Assembly (NCBI RefSeq): GCF_023657595.1
Contig: NZ_CP098323.1
Location: 396,001-460,000, forward strand
Length of the DNA stretch: 64,000 nucleotides
DNA from: Cytobacillus firmus
Lineage (GTDB): Bacteria; Bacillota; Bacilli; Bacillales; Cytobacillaceae
Direction: 5' to 3'
The notes under the pieces are model-generated. The model was not told the DNA's origin. It did no database searches and saw only the letters and a program-made list of their open reading frames with translations. Of the stretch, positions 43,335 to 51,269 are shown in pieces (positions within the stretch are counted from its first letter, which is position 1; the number at the start of each line of letters is the position of its first letter). The translations under genes and the position numbers were made by a program.

Positions 43335-44447
43335 ATGATGGCAAAAGTAGAGAATATTAGTTTCGCAGAAAACTTTCCTATTTCATTTAAGGAACTGGAA
43401 GAAGAAGCAGAGAAAGTAATGGGAGCAGGTGGATTTGGCTATGTTCAATCAGGAGCCGGCGGGGAAGAAACGCTGAAAAAGAATATCGAATCCTTGGCAA
43501 AATACTCAATAGTACCGAGGATGCTGAGAGATGTTTCAGTGCCTGATATAAGTGTGAAATTATGTGGAAAAACATATCCTTACCCGGTTTTCCTGGCACC
43601 AATTGGGATGCAGCGGCTTGAACATAATGAGGGAGAGCTGGCGTCTGCACGGGCAGCAGCTTCGTTTGGAGTTCCTTTTATCCAGAGCACAGTATCCAGT
43701 TATTCCATTGAAGAAATCGCAAAGGCAACAGGCTCGAGTCCAAAATGGTTCCAATTATATTGGTCCAATTATGAAGAAGCATCTTTCAGTATGGTTCGCC
43801 GTGCGGAAGAAGCGGGGTATGAGGCAATTGTGTTAACGGTTGATACGGTGATGATGGGATGGAGGGAAGCCGATTTAAGAAACAATTTTTCCCCGTTAAA
43901 GCTTGGCTATGGTAAAGCAAACTATGAAAGCGATCCCTTCTTTATGGCTTCTCTCCAGGACGGTGATGTCGTACAGGGAATCCTTGATAATATTCATCAT
44001 CCAACATTAAGCTGGGAACATATTGCCAGATTAAAAGAGAAAACCAGCCTGCCCATTTTATTAAAGGGCATTCTCCACCCTGAGGATGCCAGGCTGGCCG
44101 TTGAAAGAGGGATAGACGGTATCATTGTCTCCAACCATGGCGGCAGACAGCTTGATGGAGTGATTGCGGCGATTGATGCGCTTGAACCGATTGCGAAGGA
44201 AGTTAAAGGAAGGATTCCAGTATTGTTTGACAGCGGCATTCGCCGAGGCTCAGATGTGGTTAAAGCTCTGGCACTGGGAGCTGACGCCGTTTGTCTGGGG
44301 CGGCCGTATGTGTACGGCTTGGCCATTGGCGGGCAGGAAGGAGTTGAAAAAGTGCTTGCCAACTTTATAGAAGAAACAAAAGTGTCTCTGTCTCTTGCGG
44401 GGGTGGGGAATTTAAAGGATATTGCTGGTCTGCGGTTAATTCGATAA
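43335..44447 (+). CDS. FMN-dependent alpha-hydroxy acid oxidase/dehydrogenase, lactate oxidase-like
   Basis: A 370-residue TIM-barrel flavoenzyme. FLAPIGMQRL, TVSSYSIEEIA, WFQLYW, VLTVDTVMMGWREADLRN, LLKGILHPEDA, SNHGGRQLDG with active His268, FDSGIRRGSDVVKALALGADAVCLGRPYVYGLA bind FMN and the hydroxy acid. It oxidises L-2-hydroxy acids, such as lactate, to keto acids, using O2 or another acceptor. Start ATG 43335 or 43338; GGCGGGCTGG lies close before. Single-gene unit. Confidence 0.88.
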   Translation: MMAKVENISFAENFPISFKELEEEAEKVMGAGGFGYVQSGAGGEETLKKNIESLAKYSIVPRMLRDVSVPDISVKLCGKTYPYPVFLAPIGMQRLEHNEGELASARAAASFGVPFIQSTVSSYSIEEIAKATGSSPKWFQLYWSNYEEASFSMVRRAEEAGYEAIVLTVDTVMMGWREADLRNNFSPLKLGYGKANYESDPFFMASLQDGDVVQGILDNIHHPTLSWEHIARLKEKTSLPILLKGILHPEDARLAVERGIDGIIVSNHGGRQLDGVIAAIDALEPIAKEVKGRIPVLFDSGIRRGSDVVKALALGADAVCLGRPYVYGLAIGGQEGVEKVLANFIEETKVSLSLAGVGNLKDIAGLRLIR

Positions 44448-44473
44448 AACCTTCTTAAAAAAATTCTGGGTTG

Positions 44474-44515
44474 TTGACAGTTGAGACTGTGTTTAATAGT
44501 ATACCTATAGGGGTA
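44474..44515 (+). promoter_or_regulatory. Promoter with CsoR/CstR-like operator before the DUF302 gene
   Basis: TTGACA (44474-44479) and TAGTAT (44497-44502) are 17 bases apart. ATACC-TATA-GGGGTA (44501-44515) overlaps the -10 and resembles operators of the CsoR family, which sense Cu(I) or persulfide. Confidence 0.5.
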
Positions 44516-44551
44516 CATTATTAATATGCCATTACTAAAGGAGATGCAGTT

Positions 44552-44935
44552 ATGTTCGATTACACAGCTGAAACCGAAAAATCAATTGAAGAAGCGATAT
44601 CCTCACTGGAAGGAAGTCTGAAGGACGAAAAGTTCGGAGTTCTATGGCAGTTTAATGTTCAGGAGAAGCTGCAGGAAAAAGGCTTGGAATATAACGAGGC
44701 ATTCCATGTGTTAGAGGTATGTAATCCGAATGAAGCACATCGCGTTTTAACACAGAATAAAATGGCCGGCTACTTCCTGCCTTGTAAAATTGTCGTCTAT
44801 GAAGACAAGGGCAAAACGAAAATTGGGATGCCTAAGCCGACAAGTATGATTGAGCTAATCAATGACGAATCTGTTCAAAGCTTCGCAGCAGAAATTGAAG
44901 AGCGCTTAATCCAGTGCATCAAGAGAAGTATATAA
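44552..44935 (+). CDS. DUF302 family protein
   Basis: A 127-residue soluble protein with the DUF302 fold: FDYTAETEKSIEEAISSLEGSLKDEKFGVLWQFNVQEKLQEKGLEYNEAFHVLEVCNPNEAHRVL, then LPCKIVVYEDKGKTKIGMPKPTSMIELI. DUF302 proteins often accompany sulfur or metal stress genes; activity is not known. Two Cys (in EVCNP and LPCKI) could take part in redox or metal binding. AAAGGAGATGCAG precedes the ATG. The CsoR-like operator upstream suggests induction by copper or reactive sulfur. Confidence 0.85.
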   Translation: MFDYTAETEKSIEEAISSLEGSLKDEKFGVLWQFNVQEKLQEKGLEYNEAFHVLEVCNPNEAHRVLTQNKMAGYFLPCKIVVYEDKGKTKIGMPKPTSMIELINDESVQSFAAEIEERLIQCIKRSI

Positions 44936-45011
44936 GTTAAAAGTTTGATGACAGTGCCGGAATAATTTGTTAAGCTTGAAATAGCTTATCAAATTAAATA
45001 TCTATGTAACT

Positions 45012-45112
45012 ACTAGGGGTGCCCCGAATGTGCGGGCTGAGAGGAAAGCGCTTATAGCTTTCCGACTCTTATGGACCTGATCTGGTTAATGCCAGCGGAG
45101 GGAAGTAGGATT
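45012..45112 (+). ncRNA. TPP riboswitch upstream of thiW
   Basis: CTAGGGGTGCCCC, GCGGGCTGAGAGG and GGACCTGATCTGGTTAATGC, then CAGCGGAGGGAAGTAG form the THI element. A long variable arm with GAAAGCG/CTTTCC is inserted. Ligand-bound form should favour the downstream terminator. Confidence 0.95.
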
Positions 45113-45142
45113 TGACAATATGTCGATTCATATACTTAAACC

Positions 45143-45175
45143 AAGCCGGGTCCTTTGTGGGGATCTGGCTTTTTT
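45143..45175 (+). terminator. Terminator of the thiW TPP riboswitch
   Basis: AAGCCGGGTCC (45143-45153) pairs with GGATCTGGCTT (from 45161), then TTTT. Confidence 0.85.
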
Positions 45176-45234
45176 GTATACATACTTCTCATCCAGATAA
45201 GCAATCAGGCTGCCCTTTTAGAAAGGAGGTTTAG

Positions 45235-45723
45235 ATGAACAGAACCCGATTGTTGACTACGATGGCACTATTTACGGCGATTGGGACACTGGGATCCCAT
45301 TTGCTCTGGTTTCCGGCAGGTATAGCCAAGGCCTATCCGGTTCAGCATGCGGTAAATGTATTGGCCGCGGTGACTCTTGGACCACTGCCGGCAGCAGCCA
45401 TTGCTTTTATGATTGCTTTGCTGCGTAATATGCTTGGATTCGGGACGCTGCTTGCGTTTCCAGGCGGCATGATCGGTGCGTTTTTGGCTGGTGTCCTTTA
45501 TTTGAAATTCGGCCGGAAAATATGGGCTGCCGCTGGCGAGGTTTTGGGCACCGGTATAATCGGAGCATTGTTTGCTGTTCCGTATGCAAAATTTCTCATG
45601 GGCAGTGAAGCTGGTGCATTCTTCTTTGTGCCGCCGTTTCTGGTCAGCAGCATTGCCGGTGCGGCGATAGGCTGGTTGGTGTTAGCGAAGGTTAAAGAGA
45701 AGAATTTGGTTCAGAATATGTGA
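45235..45723 (+). CDS. thiW: ThiW, S component of a thiazole/thiamine-precursor ECF transporter
   Basis: A 162-residue protein with five membrane helices. RTRLLTTMALFTAIGTLGSHLLWFPAGIAKAYPVQHAVNVLAAVTLGP and ALLRNMLGFGTLLAFPGGMIGAFLAGVLY are typical of ThiW, which captures a thiamine precursor, probably hydroxyethylthiazole, for a shared energising module. It is controlled by the TPP riboswitch upstream. AGAAAGGAGG lies just ahead of the ATG. Confidence 0.92.
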   Translation: MNRTRLLTTMALFTAIGTLGSHLLWFPAGIAKAYPVQHAVNVLAAVTLGPLPAAAIAFMIALLRNMLGFGTLLAFPGGMIGAFLAGVLYLKFGRKIWAAAGEVLGTGIIGALFAVPYAKFLMGSEAGAFFFVPPFLVSSIAGAAIGWLVLAKVKEKNLVQNM

Positions 45724-45790
45724 TGATTTTGGGCTGGAGAAGTAAGATTGGTTAGCAGAGTAAGGGAGAGCAGCATAGCAATCTGACTTT

Positions 45791-45850
45791 ATGAGCGATT
45801 TTCAAGAGTTATGGGCGAGATCCAAAATGTATGAGCGAAAAACGTCAAGT
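45791..45850. repeat. Three-unit 20-bp-period array
   Basis: ATGAGCGA (45791), ATGGGCGA (45811) and ATGAGCGA (45831) recur at exactly 20-base steps, each preceded by T and followed by variable A/T-rich sequence. It lies between thiW and the second TPP riboswitch. Confidence 0.65.
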
Positions 45851-45891
45851 TAGACAATCGATAAAAAAACAATTAAAAATGTTAGAAAACT

Positions 45892-45975
45892 GCTAGGGGC
45901 GCTACGGCTGAGATAAGGAGCTTTTCCTTGGTCCCTTGGAACCTGATCTGGATAATGCCAGCGCAGGGAAGCAGT
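45892..45975 (+). ncRNA. TPP riboswitch upstream of tenA
   Basis: CTAGGGGCGCTACGGCTGAGA, then GGAACCTGATCTGGATAATG and CCAGCGCAGGGAAGC are diagnostic THI-element sequences. The variable arm AAGGAGC/CTTTTCCTT is short compared with the first copy. Confidence 0.95.
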
Positions 45976-46006
45976 GAGGACCTCATTATATATCCTCATG
46001 CTTTTT
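45971..46006 (+). terminator. Terminator of the tenA TPP riboswitch
   Basis: AGCAGTGAGGA pairs with TCCTCATGCT (one bulge) and TTTTT follows; its 5' arm overlaps the aptamer end. Confidence 0.7.
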
Positions 46007-46046
46007 CCCCGGCAGCTTCTGTATTTAATTAAGGAGGCTATTTTTT

Positions 46047-46736
46047 ATGACTTTTTCAGAAATTCTGCGCAAGGAAAATGAAGATTTGTTTCAGCTGATA
46101 TTTGAACATCCATTTGTTCAGGGGATCGGGAGAGGGGATGTGCCGAAAGAGGCGCTTGCTCATTACATTAAAGCGGACTTTGAGTATTTGAATGCGTTCA
46201 TGCATATTTACGGAATTGCGATTTCAAAGTCAGCTGAACGTAAGGATATTGCATACTTTAACCAGCAAATAGAATTTGTATTGAACAGCGAAGTACACCC
46301 CCACCATAATTTTTGCCAGCAGATTGGGGTGGATTACGAAGCATTGCAGGGATATCCGCTTCCGCCGACAGCCGATCATTATGTAAAGCATATGATGTAT
46401 CATGCCCATACAGGCGGCATGGGTGAAATACTCGCTGCATTATTGCCTTGCCCATGGACTTATTGGGAAATTGGGCTTGAGCTCATGAAGCAATATGAGC
46501 CAGATGAGAACCATCCGTTTTATCCGTGGATTTCTTTTTATGCAAACCTTAGAGTCGAAGCTGTGACCATGAATATGAGAAACCGTTTGGATGAACTTGC
46601 TGAAGCGGCATCACCGGAAGAAAGGCAGCGAATGAAGGATGCTTTCCGAAAAAGCTGCCAGCTGGAGCTTGGTTTCTGGGAGATGGCTTATACCTGCGAA
46701 GAGTGGCCGGCGGGCAATCCGGCAGCAGTCAGATAG
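46047..46736 (+). CDS. tenA: Thiaminase II / aminopyrimidine aminohydrolase
   Basis: A 229-residue TenA-family helical protein. FEHPFVQGIGRGDVPKEALAHYIKADFEYL opens it; the catalytic Cys is in ALLPCPWTYWEIG (Cys135, the same number as in B. subtilis TenA) and a late EEW supplies another active residue region. It hydrolyses aminomethyl-pyrimidine from degraded thiamine to HMP for salvage. TAAGGAGG precedes the ATG. Its TAG stop coincides with the first bases of repeat B copy 3. Confidence 0.93.
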   Translation: MTFSEILRKENEDLFQLIFEHPFVQGIGRGDVPKEALAHYIKADFEYLNAFMHIYGIAISKSAERKDIAYFNQQIEFVLNSEVHPHHNFCQQIGVDYEALQGYPLPPTADHYVKHMMYHAHTGGMGEILAALLPCPWTYWEIGLELMKQYEPDENHPFYPWISFYANLRVEAVTMNMRNRLDELAEAASPEERQRMKDAFRKSCQLELGFWEMAYTCEEWPAGNPAAVR

Positions 46737-46829
46737 AAAAGCGTAAGCGACTCGCTCACCCTCGACACCTCGATGTGCAGGCTGCTTGCGCTAGAGAGTT
46801 ATCGAAGTTCAAAATTTTATACTTTCTTA
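46734..46829. repeat. Repeat B, copy 3, inverted and shortened
   Basis: Begins TAGAAAAGCGTAAGCG, the complement of the GCTTGCGCTTTTCTTA end, and finishes GTTCAAAATTTTATACTTTC, the exact complement of the left end of the copy at 41244. The middle is deleted to under 100 bases. Confidence 0.75.
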
Positions 46830-46839
46830 TTTAATAAGA

Positions 46840-46881
46840 AAAACGCCTGCATCTGCTTTATGGCAGTGCAGGCGTTTTTTC
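46840..46881. terminator. Terminator of the DUF1287 gene
   Basis: AAAAACGCCTGCA and TGCAGGCGTTTTTT form a 13-bp stem usable on both strands. Confidence 0.85.
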
Positions 46882-47565
46882 AAAATCCCATCTGTAGTGA
46901 GCGGTAATGGGAGTCTTAAAAGAAGATAGTTTTACTTCTGCTGCAAATGGGGTGGAGTTATGTATTACGTATGGAATGCCATCTTTAGTCCGTTTGTCAG
47001 ATATGAAAGCCACATGGTCGAATTTAGGAGAAAGGAAAACCACAATATCACCCGGCTGCCATTGCTGAAGGTTCTTAACATCTCCTGGAATCAGTTCTGT
47101 TGTTAATGACTTTGCGAACCGGCTAAAAAAGATATTCTGGTTTGGTACCCTTCTGAAATCAATGTTCGGATCAGGCTTGCCATGGACTCTTGAATACAAG
47201 TCCGTATTTTCGGCGATATCCTGATCAATAAGATCCTTTATGGTTACATCAGCCCCCTGGAAACCTCTCCAAATCACGTCTGTACAGACACCCTCGCCAT
47301 CGGGCGGATAGCCTCCCGCATAGTAGGCACTTTTATATGGCGTGCGCTGTTCCACTTCTTTTCTGGCTGTCTGGACCATATCAAGCGGATCAGCAATGCC
47401 GTTTTGATTTGAATCGGCCTGTGAGTAATCAGAGGGCATCTCCAGTTTCTTTGCAAAAGGATTTCCGAAATGAATGCCGATGGAATCCAGAATGATTCCA
47501 CCCCGAAAAAAAAGAATGAAAAATAACAGTACTCCAATTATTGAAGTAAATACCTTTTTAACCAT
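46858..47565 (-). CDS. DUF1287 family secreted/anchored protein
   Basis: A 235-residue protein with an N-terminal membrane helix (about 7-25). The body has the DUF1287 pattern, YPPDGEGVCTDVIWRGFQGADVTIKDLIDQDI, NIDFRRVPNQNIFFSRF, WQPGDIVVFLSP-FDHVAFISD and VIHNS. The conserved Cys, His and Asn arrangement resembles NlpC/P60-type papain-like folds, so a cell-wall amidase or peptidase is possible. Outside-facing and anchored. AGGTGAGGTG precedes the ATG. Confidence 0.82.
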   Translation of the reverse strand: MVKKVFTSIIGVLLFFILFFRGGIILDSIGIHFGNPFAKKLEMPSDYSQADSNQNGIADPLDMVQTARKEVEQRTPYKSAYYAGGYPPDGEGVCTDVIWRGFQGADVTIKDLIDQDIAENTDLYSRVHGKPDPNIDFRRVPNQNIFFSRFAKSLTTELIPGDVKNLQQWQPGDIVVFLSPKFDHVAFISDKRTKDGIPYVIHNSTPFAAEVKLSSFKTPITAHYRWDFEKTPALP

Positions 47566-47668
47566 AAGTACACCTCACCTATTTTACTGAATAGACGGTA
47601 TTATTTCCCAATAAGTTACATGAAGGTATGATAAGATTGTTATAACCATTCATAAGAGAGGGGATATA

Positions 47669-48502
47669 ATGGTTCATAAAATAGGGGTATCAGGAAGCGT
47701 CATTTTGTCAGACAGCAAGCTGTTTCATAAACTTTTTAAACGTCATTTGCCGCATATTGAGATAGGGGAATTTCAAGATGAGGAATCCTTTCAATGCTTT
47801 ATTAAATTGATGGGCAAAACAAACAAAAGCTTTGGTCTTCATTCGCCTCTTTTCCGGGGACAAAGCAAATACGATCTTCTGGAAAAGGTCAGTATGAATC
47901 CAGAGGAAGCCTGGATCCAGTTTGAGGCGGAAGTGGAAAGGATGTCCCGGCTTGGTGCTGAATACATATTGGTGCACTTTCCTTATTTTAAAAAGGAAGC
48001 AAGTGGGAATCCGGCAGAGATTATTGAGGAGGGACTCAAGAAACTCAGTGCTCTTCAGAAAAAATATGAGATTATGATCGTGTGTGAACCAAAATTAGGA
48101 TTCAGGCAATCGCCGGCAGGAATCGATTATCTTGACAGTTTTCCAGTAGAGACATGGAAGAAATATGGCCTCAGCCTCTGTATTGATATCGGGGATTATA
48201 TATTAGCCACGGACGACAAGGCCATAAATTATATAGGAAAATGGGCTGAGTTTGTGAGAGTTGTTCATTTACATAATGTTGAATACCAGGACGATAAATA
48301 TATCTGGGTCCCTGTGCATCCATCTCATGAGAATGATGGCCGTCATCATAAAATAAAGAAACTGATGGATTTTCTGGCAAAGGAATGTGAGGATGTGTTT
48401 TTTGTCATGGAATATACACCACACACGAACCCTTCGGAAAAAATGGCAGAAGAAGGAATTCAATGGGCAAGAGAAGTCATTGAGGCCGGGTCTGTCAGGT
48501 AG
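47669..48502 (+). CDS. Xylose isomerase-like TIM barrel (sugar phosphate isomerase/epimerase)
   Basis: A 277-residue protein of the AP endonuclease 2 / sugar isomerase superfamily. HIEIGEF, SFGLHSPLF, GAEYILVHFPYFKK, IMIVCEPKLG (metal Glu), LCIDIGDY (metal Asp), VVHLHNV (metal His) and FFVMEYTPH (second Glu) mark the metal-binding barrel. Substrate unknown. GAGAGGGGATATA precedes the ATG. Single gene. Confidence 0.82.
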   Translation: MVHKIGVSGSVILSDSKLFHKLFKRHLPHIEIGEFQDEESFQCFIKLMGKTNKSFGLHSPLFRGQSKYDLLEKVSMNPEEAWIQFEAEVERMSRLGAEYILVHFPYFKKEASGNPAEIIEEGLKKLSALQKKYEIMIVCEPKLGFRQSPAGIDYLDSFPVETWKKYGLSLCIDIGDYILATDDKAINYIGKWAEFVRVVHLHNVEYQDDKYIWVPVHPSHENDGRHHKIKKLMDFLAKECEDVFFVMEYTPHTNPSEKMAEEGIQWAREVIEAGSVR

Positions 48503-48625
48503 GGGAGCAGGCCTCCCCACATTCCTTCTGCGCAAATTTATATAGGGAGTATGGGAAATTGCCTTGTTTGTATGCTAGTATATATGTGAAAATAATCACA
48601 ATATAAGGGGAGGGAGTTTATTTCA

Positions 48626-49462
48626 ATGCTGGGATCAAAAATAAAAACGGCCCTGCAGGCTTCCATTCTTTTTACCTTTGGATTTTGGCTTCTCTTTTTC
48701 TTTTCAGAAGGGGAACTGTTTTCTTTTTTCCTGATCGTGGTTTTTTTGTACTGTTTATTCGGAAATGTTATATACGGCATTCCGGTTTCATTGCTTTCTG
48801 AGTTTCTAACCAGAAATTTGGCAGTATGGCGATTCCCGGCATCTGCATTTTTTCATACCTTTTTAGCTGCTGTGACTTATTTTATTATGGAAGGGTTTGC
48901 TTATTATGCAGTAATTGCAGCGGTTCTTTTCTTTTTAGTTGACGAGTGGCGAAAGTGGGACCGTGAGATGCCAGGAGGGAGGAGAATTACCTTAAATACA
49001 GCCGGTTTTCTCATCGCTTGCCTGCTGCCGGCAGGGTTCTTTTGGATGCTGCAGCAGGCAGATCTGGAAGAAAAAACACATGACCTTTATTTGATTCCAA
49101 AAGGGTATGCTGGTCAGGTGAGGATTGTTCATGAAATAGAGAATGCTCCTGCGCCTGAGACAGAAGGGGAGTATGATGTATTTCGGGTGAATGACAGGGG
49201 ATATGCCATTACCTCTTTACCCCAGAGCGAAGGGTATATTGAAGACTTGTACTATTATGTGGATGACAAGGGAAAGCGTGAACCTATACCGGACAGCTGT
49301 ATTTCACATGGCGGAGCAGGCGGTGTACAGGGAGATGGATATGACTATTCGTATACCTATTTTTCAATTGGCTGTGAGGAAGACATAGCTGATCAGGGCA
49401 ATGGCCCAGGTATTGAGGATATTCTTTATGAAGAAGGATTGATCAATCAAACGTTTGATTGA
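48626..49462 (+). CDS. Membrane protein with extracellular DUF6843-like domain
   Basis: A 278-residue protein. About five membrane helices occupy residues 10-145, then a soluble C-terminal domain: HDLYLIPKGYAGQVRIVHEIENAPAPETEGEYDVFRVNDRGYAITSLPQSEG, with Cys in DSCIS and SIGCEE. I relate this end to DUF6843 from memory, with moderate confidence. The final residues INQTFD and the stop codon are encoded by the 20-bp palindrome, so the original C-terminus has probably been altered. GGGGAGGGAG precedes the ATG. Confidence 0.6.
   Translation: MLGSKIKTALQASILFTFGFWLLFFFSEGELFSFFLIVVFLYCLFGNVIYGIPVSLLSEFLTRNLAVWRFPASAFFHTFLAAVTYFIMEGFAYYAVIAAVLFFLVDEWRKWDREMPGGRRITLNTAGFLIACLLPAGFFWMLQQADLEEKTHDLYLIPKGYAGQVRIVHEIENAPAPETEGEYDVFRVNDRGYAITSLPQSEGYIEDLYYYVDDKGKREPIPDSCISHGGAGGVQGDGYDYSYTYFSIGCEEDIADQGNGPGIEDILYEEGLINQTFD
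49443..49462. repeat. 20-bp palindrome, copy 3
   Basis: TCAATCAAACGTTTGATTGA at the very end of the preceding gene, including its TGA stop (49460-49462). A terminator hairpin starts about 10 bases downstream. Confidence 0.95.
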
Positions 49463-49471
49463 AAATGTAAG

Positions 49472-49500
49472 ACAGCCTGGAGATTCCAGGCTGTTTATAT
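49472..49500 (+). terminator. Terminator after the DUF6843-like gene
   Basis: ACAGCCTGGA pairs with TCCAGGCTGT, then TTATAT. Confidence 0.75.
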
Positions 49501-49519
49501 ATTTTAATGAACTGAAGGT

Positions 49520-50665
49520 TTACTTGATAGTTGGAACGGCTCTCAAGGAATGAACAGTGTCCGGCGTTCTTCTGCCAGTGCTTTTAATTGAAATGAAGAT
49601 GGCATAGTCCAATGGGCAAGTGATTTTTTCCAGATAAGAATCAATGTGTTTTCTTAGACTAAGTATAGCTTCTTCGTTTTTAAGCTGTTCAGTAATTTGC
49701 CTGTCGTAAATGACAGTCACCAAATTTTTTTCAAGCAAATAGTCCAAATTGATTTCCTCTTGTCCCGGAAGTGAGGTATGGACCAGAATCGGAAGTTTCT
49801 TTTGCAGTGCTTCACTAATTGTAACTCCGCCTGGTTTGGTCAAAATAGCATCCGCTTTATTATACAGCTGGTTCATTTCATTTGGGTTATCAATATATCC
49901 AATGGGCTCGATTTGCTTTGAATCAAGTGCTTTGAGTGAGCTATACAATTCCTCATTATTTCCGCAAAGGATCAGAAACCGAATATGCCGAACCTTTTGT
50001 ATAGATTCGATAAAGTTACAGTTTACCAAGCCGCTGTTTCCTCCTGCAACCAGGATATGGCGTATCCGGTCATCTTTCTTAAATGGAACCGGGAGGTGAT
50101 AGGCAGAATGAACCGGAATGCCCGTAACAAAAATATGATCATCCGGAATATGGTGTTTTTTAATAAGCTTTTCCTTTGCCTCATTATGAGGAACGAAATG
50201 AAAGTCAATTCCCCGTTTTCCCCATATATCATTTATAAAAAAATCCGTGTAAACATTCACCGCAGTAATGTCCCGGTATCGTCCCTTTTGCTTTAGTGAA
50301 CTGATGATCCCGGATGGAAAAGAATGAGTGCAAAATATTAAATCAGGATTTTCTTCATCAAGGAACTTCTGCATTTTTCTTTCAAAATAATAGGATAGAA
50401 CCTGTAAATCAGGCTGCAATTTAAAGGGATGCTGTTTATACATAATGGTGTAATATAAGGCCCTGTAAAGGAAAGGGGCCCCCAGGAATCCTTTTAAATA
50501 TATGCCTGAGACCAGCTTTTCGAGCTTATCACTGCAATAGGAAAGAAAATCGATTATTTTGATTTCCGCATCAGGATATTGGCTTATAATATGGTCCTGA
50601 AGTGTTTTTGCAACTTTTGAGTGTCCCGTGGGGAATTGAAATAATGGGAGCAGGAGAACTTTCAT
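49520..50665 (-). CDS. Glycosyltransferase of the MGDG synthase/MurG-like family
   Basis: A 381-residue GT-B fold protein. The N-terminal half has LFQFPTGHSKVAKTLQDHI (the G-H-x-x-A acceptor loop) and LIFCTHSFPSGIISSLK; the C-terminal half has HILVAGGNSGL, YIDNPNEMNQLYNKADAILTKPGGVTISEALQKKLPILVHTSLPGQEEINLDYLLE with the nucleotide-sugar site. Probably transfers sugar to diacylglycerol or another lipid, as UgtP does. ATG 50665 follows AAAGGAGG. Downstream of the deacetylase and DedA genes in one operon. Confidence 0.85.
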   Translation of the reverse strand: MKVLLLPLFQFPTGHSKVAKTLQDHIISQYPDAEIKIIDFLSYCSDKLEKLVSGIYLKGFLGAPFLYRALYYTIMYKQHPFKLQPDLQVLSYYFERKMQKFLDEENPDLIFCTHSFPSGIISSLKQKGRYRDITAVNVYTDFFINDIWGKRGIDFHFVPHNEAKEKLIKKHHIPDDHIFVTGIPVHSAYHLPVPFKKDDRIRHILVAGGNSGLVNCNFIESIQKVRHIRFLILCGNNEELYSSLKALDSKQIEPIGYIDNPNEMNQLYNKADAILTKPGGVTISEALQKKLPILVHTSLPGQEEINLDYLLEKNLVTVIYDRQITEQLKNEEAILSLRKHIDSYLEKITCPLDYAIFISIKSTGRRTPDTVHSLRAVPTIK

Positions 50666-50681
50666 AATAACCTCCTTTCTG

Positions 50682-51269
50682 TCACTTGAGTTTGTTTTTG
50701 GCATACTTAAAGAGCATGTAGATTACGAATACAGCTAATAATAAAACCCCGAGGTATGGCACGTATTCAGGATTAATATCAAAAAAGCTTCCTGCAAAGT
50801 ATCCCGCAGCAATTATAGGGAGCACCCAGCTTAAGGAGCCTGCCGCAGAATATAGAAGATACTGATGAAAAGGAACTTGTGAAATGCCGGCAAGGTAAGG
50901 GTTAATCTGACGTATTCCCGGCATATAGAAACCGGCAAATATCATAAAACGGTGGTTTTCCATGTATTTTTTCTGTGCGGTATTCCATCTTTTTTCCGTG
51001 ATGCCAATATATCTTCCATATTTTCTAAGAAAGGAAGTACCTGCTTTTTTACCGATCCAATAGGCTGAAAGCATTCCGAGCAGCACACCTGCTTCAGCGC
51101 ACACAGCAGATTCGGCAAAGCTTAATCTGTGATTTCCAATTAGCACGCCAATCAGGAATAGTAGCGATTCTTCCGGAGCGGGAATGCCAACAATCCCGAA
51201 AAATAAAAATAAAAAGATGATCCAATACCCGTATGACGAAATAAATTCTATAATTGTTTCAGTACTCAT
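50682..51269 (-). CDS. DedA-family membrane protein
   Basis: A 195-residue protein with the DedA signature: FFGIVGIPAPEESLLFLIGVLIGN, GMLSAYWIGKKAGTSFLRKYG, and FAGFYMPGIRQINPYLAGISQVPFHQYLLYSAAGSLSWVLPIIAAGYFAG. DedA proteins recycle undecaprenyl phosphate or scramble phospholipids. Its ATG overlaps the stop of the deacetylase (ATGA). Confidence 0.9.
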   Translation of the reverse strand: MSTETIIEFISSYGYWIIFLFLFFGIVGIPAPEESLLFLIGVLIGNHRLSFAESAVCAEAGVLLGMLSAYWIGKKAGTSFLRKYGRYIGITEKRWNTAQKKYMENHRFMIFAGFYMPGIRQINPYLAGISQVPFHQYLLYSAAGSLSWVLPIIAAGYFAGSFFDINPEYVPYLGVLLLAVFVIYMLFKYAKNKLK

